From positions 145,547 through 209,546 of the forward strand of contig NZ_BJYT01000011.1 of the NCBI RefSeq assembly GCF_007991655.1: a stretch of 64,000 nucleotides of DNA, written 5' to 3'. The stretch is from Segetibacter aerophilus (GTDB taxonomy: Bacteria > Bacteroidota > Bacteroidia > Chitinophagales > Chitinophagaceae). The notes under the pieces were generated by a model. The model saw nothing but the letters and a program-made list of their open reading frames with translations. It had not been told where the DNA came from and searched no databases. Shown one piece after another: positions 44,285 to 53,462 of the stretch. Position 1 is the stretch's first letter, and each line of letters begins with the position of its first letter. The position numbers were made by a program, and so were the translations under genes.

Positions 44285-44311
44285 GCTTCCGTTGCGTCGC
44301 ACTCTTGTGCT
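44285..44311 (+). repeat. Dispersed intergenic repeat, copy 6
   Basis: Reads GCTTCCGTTGCGTCGCACTC then TTGTGCT, with one difference from copy 1 in the core (ACTC for ACAC). It lies between the symporter start and the terminator of the surface-protein operon. Confidence 0.75.
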
Positions 44312-44411
44312 GTAGAATTTAAAGCGGCAGCCGCAATAACAATCCCACTTTCACTAATTTCTATTGCCCTTACTAGTCAACGAATAAAAAAAGCAACATA
44401 TCCTATTGCTT

Positions 44412-44450
44412 TAAAAAAAACTGGTTCATTTCAACTTGAAATGAACCAGT
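44412..44450 (-). terminator. Strong terminator of the SusCD surface-protein operon
   Basis: ACTGGTTCATTTCAA and its exact complement meet around a single base, giving a 15-base perfect stem. Read leftward it is followed by eight T residues. It lies 50 bases beyond the last surface-protein gene. Confidence 0.92.
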
Positions 44451-44500
44451 ATAAAAATACGTTGGTCGGTATCTAGAAAAATTCTTAGAAGCGAGATACT

Positions 44501-46051
44501 TTAATATATCCCTAAATTATCCACGTATACTGTGAAGTCTCCACTAGCAGAATAATTTTTCAGGTATAGATGTGTAAGGGTTCCAGCAGAGGAAATTTGG
44601 CTAAGCGGAATAGTAAAATCTGTCCACTGACCTTCCACAATGCTGATAGTCTTACCGTCAGTCTCGTTGAAACCAACATTTATACTTTTACCATTGCTTC
44701 CTGTGCCTCCATAAATAGAAACCTTTAGAGATGTATAACCACCAAGCGAAATATTAGCACCACCTAATTGAAGCGGAACGCCGTATCCACCGCTGGTATA
44801 ATCAATCTTTACCGATTTAGAACCAGACTTTACAGGTGAGGTATTATTCAAATCTTTTGAACCGCCCCATCCACCACCAATCCAACCATTCCATGCACTA
44901 GTAATTGCATCATCATAAATAATTATTGGTGGTACAGAAGAGCCTATTATAGGCAAATCATTTGCAGATTTAACAGATAAGGTAGAGTTCGCAACAGACA
45001 ACGTTATCTTACCGGTTACAGTAGCAGGTGGTATTTTAACTACAATCTGTGTTGCTGTTTGACTAACAAAGGAAGTAACCGGATTAGCAGCTCCGACAAA
45101 AGCAATTGCACTCACCACGTCCAGATTGGTTCCGGTAATGGTTAGGTTTGCACCGATGTCAACCGGACTTGGCGCCATAGAAGTAATAGTGGGAAGTACA
45201 ACATCTGCATCAAATGATGAAGGAGATTGAACGCCTGAAGCCGCCACCAACGTTACTTTTCCTTTTGTTGCACTTGCTGGTACTTTAACCACTAGTTGCG
45301 TAGCAGATTGGCTAACAAAGGTTGTTACCGGCGCAGTTACGCTTGTAAACAATACCTGTTTTACGAGGTCAAGGTTTGTACCTGTAATAGTAAGGTTTGT
45401 TTGATGCTTAACAGGATTAGGTGAAACCGAAGTAGCTACAGGTAAAGTAACCTTTAGAGTATCAGTCGTTTGAACCTGAAGTGGCTTTGTTCCACCGTAA
45501 CTAATTACCAAAGGACCAGTTTCAGCATCCATAGGTACCTTAACCACTAGTTTATCTATCGCCTTACTAACAAAAGTGTCGACGTTTTTGTCCTTCGCGA
45601 AGGTTACTCTTGTTACCCAGTTGAGGTAGTCTCCGGTAATCGTAATCGTCTCCCCAGGACGTGCCTGCTTTGTTACAGACGTCACCATAGATGCCACGTT
45701 CAAATTCAATTTTGTTTTTGTAACAATGTCTCCCTTCGTAGTCTTTAGTGTTACAAAACCTTGTTCTGTAGCTTTCGGTACAATCAACTTTATCAATTCA
45801 GATGTTTGCGTGATAAAAGAAGATTTAGGAACAACAGCACCATTGCCGGTGAAGGCAATTTCAGTCACCGCATCTAAATTGTGCCCGATAAAACTCAATG
45901 TATCTCCGATCAATGCACCAGTTGGACCAAAGCTTAACAATTGAACCTGGTCTGATACAATGTCGTTATTCTTTTTACATGAGCTTGCAAGCCCAATTGC
46001 CATTATAAAGCAAACCAATGCAAGTAACTTGGTATTAAAAATCTTGATCAT
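44501..46051 (-). CDS. Surface glycan-binding lipoprotein with several TIG domains
   Basis: A 516-residue outer-surface lipoprotein. The signal ends in GLASSCKKN, with Lys after Cys as in exported Bacteroidota lipoproteins. Four TIG/IPT domains span about 35-375, two of them very similar (ITGTNLDLVKQVLF and ITGTNLDVVSAIAF). A C-terminal beta-sandwich with Trp-rich start (SAWNGWIGGGWGGSK) resembles a carbohydrate-binding module. It is the fourth gene of the SusC-SusD operon and would help capture glycan. Confidence 0.8.
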   Translation of the reverse strand: MIKIFNTKLLALVCFIMAIGLASSCKKNNDIVSDQVQLLSFGPTGALIGDTLSFIGHNLDAVTEIAFTGNGAVVPKSSFITQTSELIKLIVPKATEQGFVTLKTTKGDIVTKTKLNLNVASMVTSVTKQARPGETITITGDYLNWVTRVTFAKDKNVDTFVSKAIDKLVVKVPMDAETGPLVISYGGTKPLQVQTTDTLKVTLPVATSVSPNPVKHQTNLTITGTNLDLVKQVLFTSVTAPVTTFVSQSATQLVVKVPASATKGKVTLVAASGVQSPSSFDADVVLPTITSMAPSPVDIGANLTITGTNLDVVSAIAFVGAANPVTSFVSQTATQIVVKIPPATVTGKITLSVANSTLSVKSANDLPIIGSSVPPIIIYDDAITSAWNGWIGGGWGGSKDLNNTSPVKSGSKSVKIDYTSGGYGVPLQLGGANISLGGYTSLKVSIYGGTGSNGKSINVGFNETDGKTISIVEGQWTDFTIPLSQISSAGTLTHLYLKNYSASGDFTVYVDNLGIY

Positions 46052-46072
46052 TTTACGTTTTACTTATAAAAA

Positions 46073-47218
46073 TTATTTATTGATTTTTGGAACGATTCTA
46101 AAATTGTCAAAACAGATATCCGCATCTAACGCTCCCGGTCCGTGGATTAACAACATTGACCAGTAACCATTTGGATCTACCACAGGTCTAACTTTATAGC
46201 TAGCGATTACTTCTTCATAAGGTATAACTACTGTTTGCCATTGGCCCTTGGAGTCATACGGCGGTTTCCATTGGTAGTTATCATTGTCTTGAACATTAGT
46301 ACCAGCATTAATCTTAATAATGTTGGCATTATAAGGTTTAAGAGTATTTATCTCAAACTTCAGGTTGTAATCCTTTGGGCTAAGTATGGCAGCATCAGGA
46401 ATTCTTTTACTATGAATTGGCATTGCAGATGCAGGTCCGTCAGCAACTTCTGTGTACGGCCAATCACCTAACTTCCTTGTAACACGAATATAGTTGCCGT
46501 TAATTTTAGGAGGATCTCCAGGACCCGGATCAGTAACTACAAAGGATTTGGTATTCCAGCCTTCAAACGGATCGCTACTGATAAAAATGTTTCTATCGTC
46601 TCTAAACCAAAAATCAGATTTAGTCTCCCCGAAGTTGGTAGTTATAGTAATAGGTCCCGGTTGAGCACCAGTAGGAACTCTTACCTGCAATATTTTATCA
46701 GTAACAGAAACCACTTCACCACTTACACCACCAGTAAATTTGACGGTTAAAGGCGCATAAAAGAAGTTTCCGTTAATAGTAGCAACATCACCTGTATTTA
46801 CATACTCAGAAGTCATACTGGTAATAGAAGGCTTACTAATTTGCACCTGGAAGTTGTGCAACAAAGAATCACCATTAGCAAAGTAAATCTTTAGCTTATT
46901 AGTGATAACCGTTGGAATTGGGGCCGGTACATTAACAAGGATCGAAGTGTTTGTAATATAAGTCGGGTTTAAAGTAGCTGGCTGATTATTGAACCAGATG
47001 CTTTTTGCATCGCCTAAATTTTCTCCTACGATCGCTATTAGGTTTCCCTGTGCAGCACCTACTAACAAAGAGTCAGAAGAAGCAGGATTTGTTATTCTGA
47101 TATAATTAATTCTTGGCTGGCCGCCATTAAGGAGATCTTCCTTTTTACACCCGGCAAAACTACCTACCATAGCCACGGCTATAATAAGTAGTAATATTGT
47201 TTTATTTAATGTTTTCAT
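46073..47218 (-). CDS. Surface glycan-binding lipoprotein (SusE/F-like position)
   Basis: A 381-residue lipoprotein. The signal ends in GSFAGCKKED, with the Lys-Lys-Glu-Asp surface-export pattern. TIG-like domains cover about 35-205, with a C-terminal domain rich in Trp and Tyr (LGDWPYTEVADG, DNYQWKPPYDSKGQWQT) that resembles glycan-binding surface proteins of mannan and other loci. It lies third in the operon, between SusD and the second TIG protein. Confidence 0.82.
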   Translation of the reverse strand: MKTLNKTILLLIIAVAMVGSFAGCKKEDLLNGGQPRINYIRITNPASSDSLLVGAAQGNLIAIVGENLGDAKSIWFNNQPATLNPTYITNTSILVNVPAPIPTVITNKLKIYFANGDSLLHNFQVQISKPSITSMTSEYVNTGDVATINGNFFYAPLTVKFTGGVSGEVVSVTDKILQVRVPTGAQPGPITITTNFGETKSDFWFRDDRNIFISSDPFEGWNTKSFVVTDPGPGDPPKINGNYIRVTRKLGDWPYTEVADGPASAMPIHSKRIPDAAILSPKDYNLKFEINTLKPYNANIIKINAGTNVQDNDNYQWKPPYDSKGQWQTVVIPYEEVIASYKVRPVVDPNGYWSMLLIHGPGALDADICFDNFRIVPKINK

Positions 47219-47253
47219 TTGACTTGCAAATTTTTATTAGTGACTTTAATTAC

Positions 47254-48957
47254 TTATGGATATTCAACAGCAGGTCTCGTTAGGTTAGGTGCCTGTGTAA
47301 TTTCGGCAGACGGAATAGGAAGGCGGAAATTGCCTGCATTTGCATTAACCTTTCTATCTGTAGTCGCCCAGGTTGTCTTTTTAATTGTCCACTGAGTTGG
47401 GTTAGGGAATACATCAGGAGTAATATTATAGAACCCTCTATCCTGGCTATTCAGGATTGCATATGCCTTTTGAGGATTATAATAATGCAGCCTTACTAAA
47501 TCGTACCAAGCCATTCCTTCCATAGCAAACTCAAGAACTCTTTCTTTAAATATAACGTCAAAAGTTAGTGGAGTAGCTGCACCCGTAGCCGGATTTGTAA
47601 GCGTGTAAGCAGCAAGTCCTGCTCTTGTATGCACTTTGTTGAAATATTCTAACGCTGTTGCATCTGTTGTAGAAGCATTGTTTCCAAGAACAGCTTCAGC
47701 ATAAATTAAATACAATTCTGCAAGTCTCTGCATGTATGTATCGTTTGGATAATTCTGTTGTGCAGCCTGTCCGCCTACATCCTCAGCTTTACCAATCACA
47801 TACTTTTTAATGCTGGCAAAATTTACATCTCCAGCAACGTAAGGGAAAATTAATTTTTGTTTACCTGTAGGCATTGCTTGAGTAATCTCAGGATAGCTAG
47901 CCCCTGGTAACATATAAGTAGCCTTCAACCTCTGGTCAAGTGTACGGCCTTTAATCATTGTATCACCTGAAGCTTGCATTCCTTCGTATTGACTCAACAT
48001 CCACCATGTTGCACCTTTATCACCACCCCATCCATCTCCGTTAGCGATATCAGGACTGAAATTAAGGTAAGCAGGTGTGCTGTTTTGTGCACCATACTGG
48101 CCGGGCTGATATACCCACTGCAGTTCAAACAAAGACTCTTTATTGTTATCATAAGGATACTTGAAGAGATCTTCATATTTAGCTAACAATTGCAATCCGC
48201 TATTAGCAATAACGTCTTGCGCATAATATTTAGCGCTATCAAGAAAAGTTTGATTTCTTCCTGTCGGGCCGGTTGATTCTACACCTGCTCTTGCAAGATA
48301 AAACCTGGCTAACATACCTTCTGCAGACCACTTCGTCAGTCTTCCAGGTTGGGCGGCTGTTGCTGGTAAATCTTCTGCAGCTGCGCGCATTTCACGCGTA
48401 ATAAATCTCCAGATACTAGGTACAGTATTTCTTACAAGAGATGTATCAGTTAGTACCTCAAGGTTATTTGTAATAACAGGTACTTCACCCCAGTTCATAA
48501 CAAGATAACGGTAAGCTAAAGCTCTCATGAACCTTGCTTCTGCAATGGCCATTTTTTTAACAGTAGGTGAAACGCCCTCTCCTGCATTGTTATTAATATT
48601 AATGATAGTAAGGTTAGACTGCGCAACTACCTGGTAAAACGAACGGTATGAAGCGTTATTCTCTCCATTTTCAGCTGTAGTATTAAACAATACATTACCA
48701 CGGTCATTATAGGCAGAGAACGTCGTTCCTGATCTGAAGTCACCGATGTTGTAGGACGCTTTGTCATTGTAGTCAAACCATACTTTATTGTATAGTCCGG
48801 CTGTACCGGCCAACACCTGCTCGTCAGTCTTATAAAAACTGGCGTCAGTAATTCTGTCTGTTGGTGGCTTTTCAAGGAAGTCTTTTTTACAACCCGAAAG
48901 AAATATGATTGGAGCTACTAAGCCAATCAAATACATTTTATAACTAATCTTCTTCAT
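47254..48957 (-). CDS. susD: SusD/RagB-family nutrient-uptake lipoprotein
   Basis: A 567-residue outer-membrane lipoprotein that lids the SusC channel. The signal ends in IIFLSGCKKDFLEKPPTDR, the classic SusD start. TPR-like helices include AEARFMRALAYRYLVMNWGE. The C-terminal region ends in FRLPIPSAEITQAPNL, also typical. It lies 12 bases after susC. The bound glycan is inferred as a mannan fragment from the cytoplasmic enzymes of the locus. Confidence 0.93.
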   Translation of the reverse strand: MKKISYKMYLIGLVAPIIFLSGCKKDFLEKPPTDRITDASFYKTDEQVLAGTAGLYNKVWFDYNDKASYNIGDFRSGTTFSAYNDRGNVLFNTTAENGENNASYRSFYQVVAQSNLTIININNNAGEGVSPTVKKMAIAEARFMRALAYRYLVMNWGEVPVITNNLEVLTDTSLVRNTVPSIWRFITREMRAAAEDLPATAAQPGRLTKWSAEGMLARFYLARAGVESTGPTGRNQTFLDSAKYYAQDVIANSGLQLLAKYEDLFKYPYDNNKESLFELQWVYQPGQYGAQNSTPAYLNFSPDIANGDGWGGDKGATWWMLSQYEGMQASGDTMIKGRTLDQRLKATYMLPGASYPEITQAMPTGKQKLIFPYVAGDVNFASIKKYVIGKAEDVGGQAAQQNYPNDTYMQRLAELYLIYAEAVLGNNASTTDATALEYFNKVHTRAGLAAYTLTNPATGAATPLTFDVIFKERVLEFAMEGMAWYDLVRLHYYNPQKAYAILNSQDRGFYNITPDVFPNPTQWTIKKTTWATTDRKVNANAGNFRLPIPSAEITQAPNLTRPAVEYP

Positions 48958-48969
48958 TTTTCTAATTCT

Positions 48970-51900
48970 TTAAAAATTTACATTCAAGCTAAATGTATAA
49001 ATAGGAGTCAAAGGATAGCGACCGTAGTCAAGTCCGATAGGACCGTTATTGCCAGCGTTCACACCTGTGTATGCACCCACTTCAGGATCGAAGCCAGAGT
49101 ACTCTGTTATAGTTGCTAAATTCTGAGCACCAAATGTTGCCCTTACACCACGTACCAATTTTTGACGAGAGATTAAAGATGTAGGAAGGTTATAGGACAA
49201 AGACACGTTTTTGAGCCTAAGGAAAGATCCACTTTCTACCCACTTACTTGTCTGACGAGCATAGTTACCATTTACGTCAACACCAGAGATTATTCTCGCT
49301 ACATCCGTACCCGGATTTGCAAGCACCGGATTACCATCTTTATCTGTAGTTAACTTTGCATAATCGTATGCGTGCAACATCATGTTGCGACCAAGGTTGA
49401 TATTGTTTGGGTTTGAATTTTCCCATGCCATAAAGTTGTAAATATCATTTCCGTAAGTACCTGTGATCAGTACACTCAGGTCAAATCCTTTATAGCTAAA
49501 TGAGTTTGTGAAACCACCGAACAACTTAGGCCATGGGTTACCAATATACGTTTTGTCATCACTGGTAATTTTACCGTCGCCATTGACATCCTTTAACTTA
49601 ATGTCGCCTATCCAGATACCGTTTGTAGGGGCAGTTGGACGCCTGTTACCACTGTTATCAACAGGAACTGCACTCTTGTTGATTTCTTCCACAGAAGTAA
49701 ACAATCCTTCTTCAATATAACCTCTCATTAACCAAGGCTCAAGACCAACTGCAGAACGTTGTGACCAAGGATCTGCCTGGTTCAACCACCATGATGAACG
49801 CTCTAAAAACCCGTTCTTATTATTTAAACTTGTAATCGTAGTCTTAAAGTGTGACAAGTTTAAATTGCTTTCCCACTTGAAATCTTTCGTACTTACGTTA
49901 GTTGTATTTAAAGTAAAACTCCATCCTTTTGTTTTGAGAGAACCCGCGTTAACTGTTGGCGGTTGCACTGCTGCTGTACCATTAGAACCCATGTACCATG
50001 GAATAGAAGCCGATAAAAGCATGTTATCTGTGTTCTTTACATAATAATCAAAGTCAACAGAAATCCTGTTTTTAAACAATCCAAGATTTGCTCCTATATT
50101 CTTAGTATTTGTTTCTTCCCACTGAAGTCCCTTGTTAGGATACACAGATGGCAAAAAGCTTGATCCCCAAGGGCTGGCTCCTGCAACAAGTGGCGAATAA
50201 ATTGGGTCGCTTGAGAAACCCTGGTTTCCTGTAAGACCTGTCTCTAACCTTAATTTCAGCTCGCTAATAGCTGGAACATTGAAGAACTTTTCTTGCGATA
50301 CTCTCCATGCTGCAGATACAGACGGGAAAGCTCCCCATCTTTTTTCTGGTCCAAAATAAACAGATCCATCTCTGCGATAAGTAGCAGTTAATAGATACCT
50401 GTTATCATAACCATAGTTAACCCTTGCTAAGTAAGACTCCATACCCCACTGTCCTGATCCACCTGTATTGCTTGCTGTTGTTGCATTACCTGCAGTTAGA
50501 TCTAAGATGTCGTTACTAAGAAATCCTGTTCTTCTACCACCTACGTTTTTATAAGTAGAAGCCTGGGCCTCATGACTTACCATCGCTCCAACGTTGTGTT
50601 TACCAACTTGCTTAGTGTACTCAAGTAATTGGTTCCAGTTCCAATAAGTGCTTTGGCTTGTACCGTTCTCAAGAGCGGCAGTAGTATTGATAGCCCAACC
50701 AATTGCGTAAGTAGGTTGGAAATATGTTGATCCGCCGTAACCAAGATTTGTATTTAACGAAGTACGGAACGTAAGCCCTTTAGTCAGATTAAGACCAAGG
50801 TTAAGTCCACCCAAGAATTGCTTTCTGCTATTTGAGTTAGTTGTTAAAGTAGAGATAGCGATCGGGTTAACTGGTGCAAACTGGTGAGCTGGGTTAGATA
50901 AATCTCCACCGCCCCATGAACCGTTAATATTTTTAACCGGTACCTCAGGGCTTAATTGTATTGCACTTGAAATAAGACCGTTTTGGCTGGTTGTTGTTTT
51001 TTCGTTGGTTTGGTTGAAACTAAGGTTGGTACCTATAGTAATCCACTCTCTTGGCTTTGTATCAAGGTTAATCCTGAAACTATACCTATCGAAACCAGAA
51101 CCAACCGCGACACCTGCTTGATTCAAATACTCACCAGACATATAATAAGTAGTATTGTTACTACCACCGCTTAAACTTAACTGGTGCTTTTGCATTGCTG
51201 CGTTATTAAATAACTCACCCTGCCAATCTGTACCAGGACCAAGAAGAGATGGATCAAGTAGCTCACCTCTTACATTACCGCCAGCGATTGCTTTATAAGC
51301 TATCTGCATTTGCGCATATTGCTGCAAATTCATTACTTCAAAGCGTTTTGGGGGTGTTTGAATATTATATTGAAAACCATAAGTCATTCTTGCTTCACCT
51401 GATTTACCACGCTTTGTTGTAATCAATACAACGCCATTAGTTCCGCGAGAACCGTAGATCGCTGTTGCAGAAGGACCTTGCAATATTTGCATGTCTTCAA
51501 TGTCTGAAGGGTTGAGACCTGCAAGGTTACCCGATGAGTTTCCGCTGCTGCTGCCTTGTATTTGAACACCGTCAACTACGTATAATGGTTCAGTAGCATT
51601 GTTAATTGAGCTAACCCCACGGATTGATACAGAAATACCACCACCCGGTTGACCTGAATTTTGTGTAACGTATACACCAGCAGCACGACCTTGAATAGCC
51701 TGCTCAATAGTTGTATTTACTGTTCTTTCGATTTCTTTTGCACCTACCGATGTTTGCGCTGTTGTCAGGTTGGCCCTTCTTGACCGTCCATATCCGACTA
51801 CCACTACATCATTTAAAGTGCTCGCACCGCCGGTAAGAGATACACTTATCGGAGCACTTCCTGTTCCAATACCGACTTCTTTAGTTTGCATACCCACAAA

Positions 51901-52131
51901 TGAAACTACAAGTGTTCTTGCTGTTCCCGGAACCTGCAATCTGAATGCTCCTTCCTGGTTTGTACTTGTGCTTACTGTGGTGCCTTTAACTGTAACTGTT
52001 GCACCGGAAAGTGGAGCGTTTTTATCATCCAAAATAGTTCCGGTAACCGTTCTTCCCTGGGACCAGGAAGAGGTAAAAAAGAGAATACTGACTAATAAAA
52101 GCAGCCCCCTTTGGAGTACATCTTTAAACAT
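48970..52131 (-). CDS. susC: SusC/RagA-family TonB-dependent receptor
   Basis: A 1053-residue outer-membrane importer. The signal peptide (LLLLVSILFFTSSWSQ) is followed by a carboxypeptidase-regulatory-like domain (about 25-100), the plug with IEDMQILQGPSATAIYGSRG and GVVLITTKRG, then a 22-strand barrel ending in YTFSLNVNF. No anti-sigma-interaction (STN) domain is seen, which fits control by the divergent AraC protein. The ATG at 52131 was preferred over an upstream TTG. It is the first gene of the operon. Confidence 0.93.
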   Translation of the reverse strand: MFKDVLQRGLLLLVSILFFTSSWSQGRTVTGTILDDKNAPLSGATVTVKGTTVSTSTNQEGAFRLQVPGTARTLVVSFVGMQTKEVGIGTGSAPISVSLTGGASTLNDVVVVGYGRSRRANLTTAQTSVGAKEIERTVNTTIEQAIQGRAAGVYVTQNSGQPGGGISVSIRGVSSINNATEPLYVVDGVQIQGSSSGNSSGNLAGLNPSDIEDMQILQGPSATAIYGSRGTNGVVLITTKRGKSGEARMTYGFQYNIQTPPKRFEVMNLQQYAQMQIAYKAIAGGNVRGELLDPSLLGPGTDWQGELFNNAAMQKHQLSLSGGSNNTTYYMSGEYLNQAGVAVGSGFDRYSFRINLDTKPREWITIGTNLSFNQTNEKTTTSQNGLISSAIQLSPEVPVKNINGSWGGGDLSNPAHQFAPVNPIAISTLTTNSNSRKQFLGGLNLGLNLTKGLTFRTSLNTNLGYGGSTYFQPTYAIGWAINTTAALENGTSQSTYWNWNQLLEYTKQVGKHNVGAMVSHEAQASTYKNVGGRRTGFLSNDILDLTAGNATTASNTGGSGQWGMESYLARVNYGYDNRYLLTATYRRDGSVYFGPEKRWGAFPSVSAAWRVSQEKFFNVPAISELKLRLETGLTGNQGFSSDPIYSPLVAGASPWGSSFLPSVYPNKGLQWEETNTKNIGANLGLFKNRISVDFDYYVKNTDNMLLSASIPWYMGSNGTAAVQPPTVNAGSLKTKGWSFTLNTTNVSTKDFKWESNLNLSHFKTTITSLNNKNGFLERSSWWLNQADPWSQRSAVGLEPWLMRGYIEEGLFTSVEEINKSAVPVDNSGNRRPTAPTNGIWIGDIKLKDVNGDGKITSDDKTYIGNPWPKLFGGFTNSFSYKGFDLSVLITGTYGNDIYNFMAWENSNPNNINLGRNMMLHAYDYAKLTTDKDGNPVLANPGTDVARIISGVDVNGNYARQTSKWVESGSFLRLKNVSLSYNLPTSLISRQKLVRGVRATFGAQNLATITEYSGFDPEVGAYTGVNAGNNGPIGLDYGRYPLTPIYTFSLNVNF

Positions 52132-52183
52132 ATAGCAAACTTGAATTTGTTTTGCCAAAACTATGTGTAATTGCCTCGAGTAA

Positions 52184-52201
52184 TTGATACTATTTTATCA
52201 A
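52184..52201 (-). promoter_or_regulatory. Inverted repeat upstream of susC
   Basis: TTGATACTATTTTATCAA is a 6-base perfect inverted repeat around a 6-base spacer, about 55 bases before the susC start and 200 bases before the divergent AraC gene. It could be a regulator site, but AraC proteins usually use direct repeats. Confidence 0.35.
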
Positions 52202-52400
52202 TAACAGATGTTTTTTATAATATTTAATTATCCTTAACTTTTACAACTGCCTCTTTTTAAACCTTTTTTAATACTAATTAAACTTTCATGGTTGAAATTA
52301 TATTAGTACTCCAATAATTAAGCCGGTAACAACCTATATGAAATTCAAAAGCAAATACATACTTTTATAGCCGTATAACAGTTGTTCGAAACCAGAAGCT

Positions 52401-53285
52401 ATGCCATCTAAACTTTTAAGAGAAATTACTCCGCTTACTTCCAGTGATTGCTTTACCCTGTTTTCACGTATTAAAGACAAGTTCGATTTCCCATTGCATT
52501 ACCACGAAGAGTTTGAACTTAATTTCATCAGAAATGGAAAAGGAGCTAAACGGGTTATAGGAGATCACATTGAGGAAATTGGCGAACTTGAACTTGTGTT
52601 GGTGGGATCAAATCTTCCGCACGGATGGTTTACTCATAAATGTAAAAGTGAGGAGATACAGGAAATTACCATCCAGTTTCACCGGGACCTTTTTGACGAA
52701 AAATTTTTGCAGAGAAACCAGATGAGCTTCATCAGAAGCCTTTTGGAAAGATCGTTAAGAGGAGTATGCTTTACAAAAGAAACTTGCCAGGCGATTTTGC
52801 CGAGGCTAATTGAACTTCCACAAAAACACGGTTTTGATTCTGTGTTGGAACTAATGTCGATTTTGCATGATCTATCTATTTCACGCAATATTCAAACTTT
52901 GTCTGATGGATCTTTCAATGCTGTTGAAACCATTTCGTACAACAGCAGAAGAATTGAAAAAATAATGAATTATCTCAATAACAATTTCGACAAAGATGTT
53001 TCGCTAACTGACGCAGCAAAAATAGCAGGCATGACAGAAGTTGCGCTCAGCCGTTTTTTCAAAGCACGAACAGGTAAAACATTTGTCGATACAATTAATG
53101 AAGTACGCCTTGGAAATGCGTCAAGAATGTTGATTGATACCACGCATAGTATTACGGAGGTGGCTTATAAATGCGGCTTCAATAATATGTCAAACTTCAA
53201 CCGGATTTTTAAAAAGAAAAAAGACTGCACCCCGAAAGAGTTTAGGCAGAGCTATACCTCTTCGGGCATAAGAACGTTCATATAA
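52401..53285 (+). CDS. AraC-family regulator with cupin-like sensor domain
   Basis: A 294-residue regulator. The N-terminal beta-barrel includes FPLHYHEEFELNFIRNGKGA and GELELVLVGSNLPHGW, a sugar-sensing cupin pattern. The C-terminal double helix-turn-helix has VSLTDAAKIAGMTEVALSRF and ITEVAYKCGFNNMSNFNRIF then PKEFRQSY. It diverges from susC across 269 bases and so is the best candidate to control the glycan locus. Confidence 0.88.
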   Translation: MPSKLLREITPLTSSDCFTLFSRIKDKFDFPLHYHEEFELNFIRNGKGAKRVIGDHIEEIGELELVLVGSNLPHGWFTHKCKSEEIQEITIQFHRDLFDEKFLQRNQMSFIRSLLERSLRGVCFTKETCQAILPRLIELPQKHGFDSVLELMSILHDLSISRNIQTLSDGSFNAVETISYNSRRIEKIMNYLNNNFDKDVSLTDAAKIAGMTEVALSRFFKARTGKTFVDTINEVRLGNASRMLIDTTHSITEVAYKCGFNNMSNFNRIFKKKKDCTPKEFRQSYTSSGIRTFI

Positions 53286-53462
53286 TGGCTAGATATATCT
53301 GATTGCCTTGAGCTTAAATGTTACTCCGTCTCACTTTGCTCTTCTTCATATTTTCTCCAAAAACAAAAAGTGCCTTAAAAATCTTTAAAGCAAGCTTTTT
53401 CAACTCATTAACCTTAGCCCTGTAAAATGGTGCTTATTTTTATCGCTTATTAATTCCTGACG

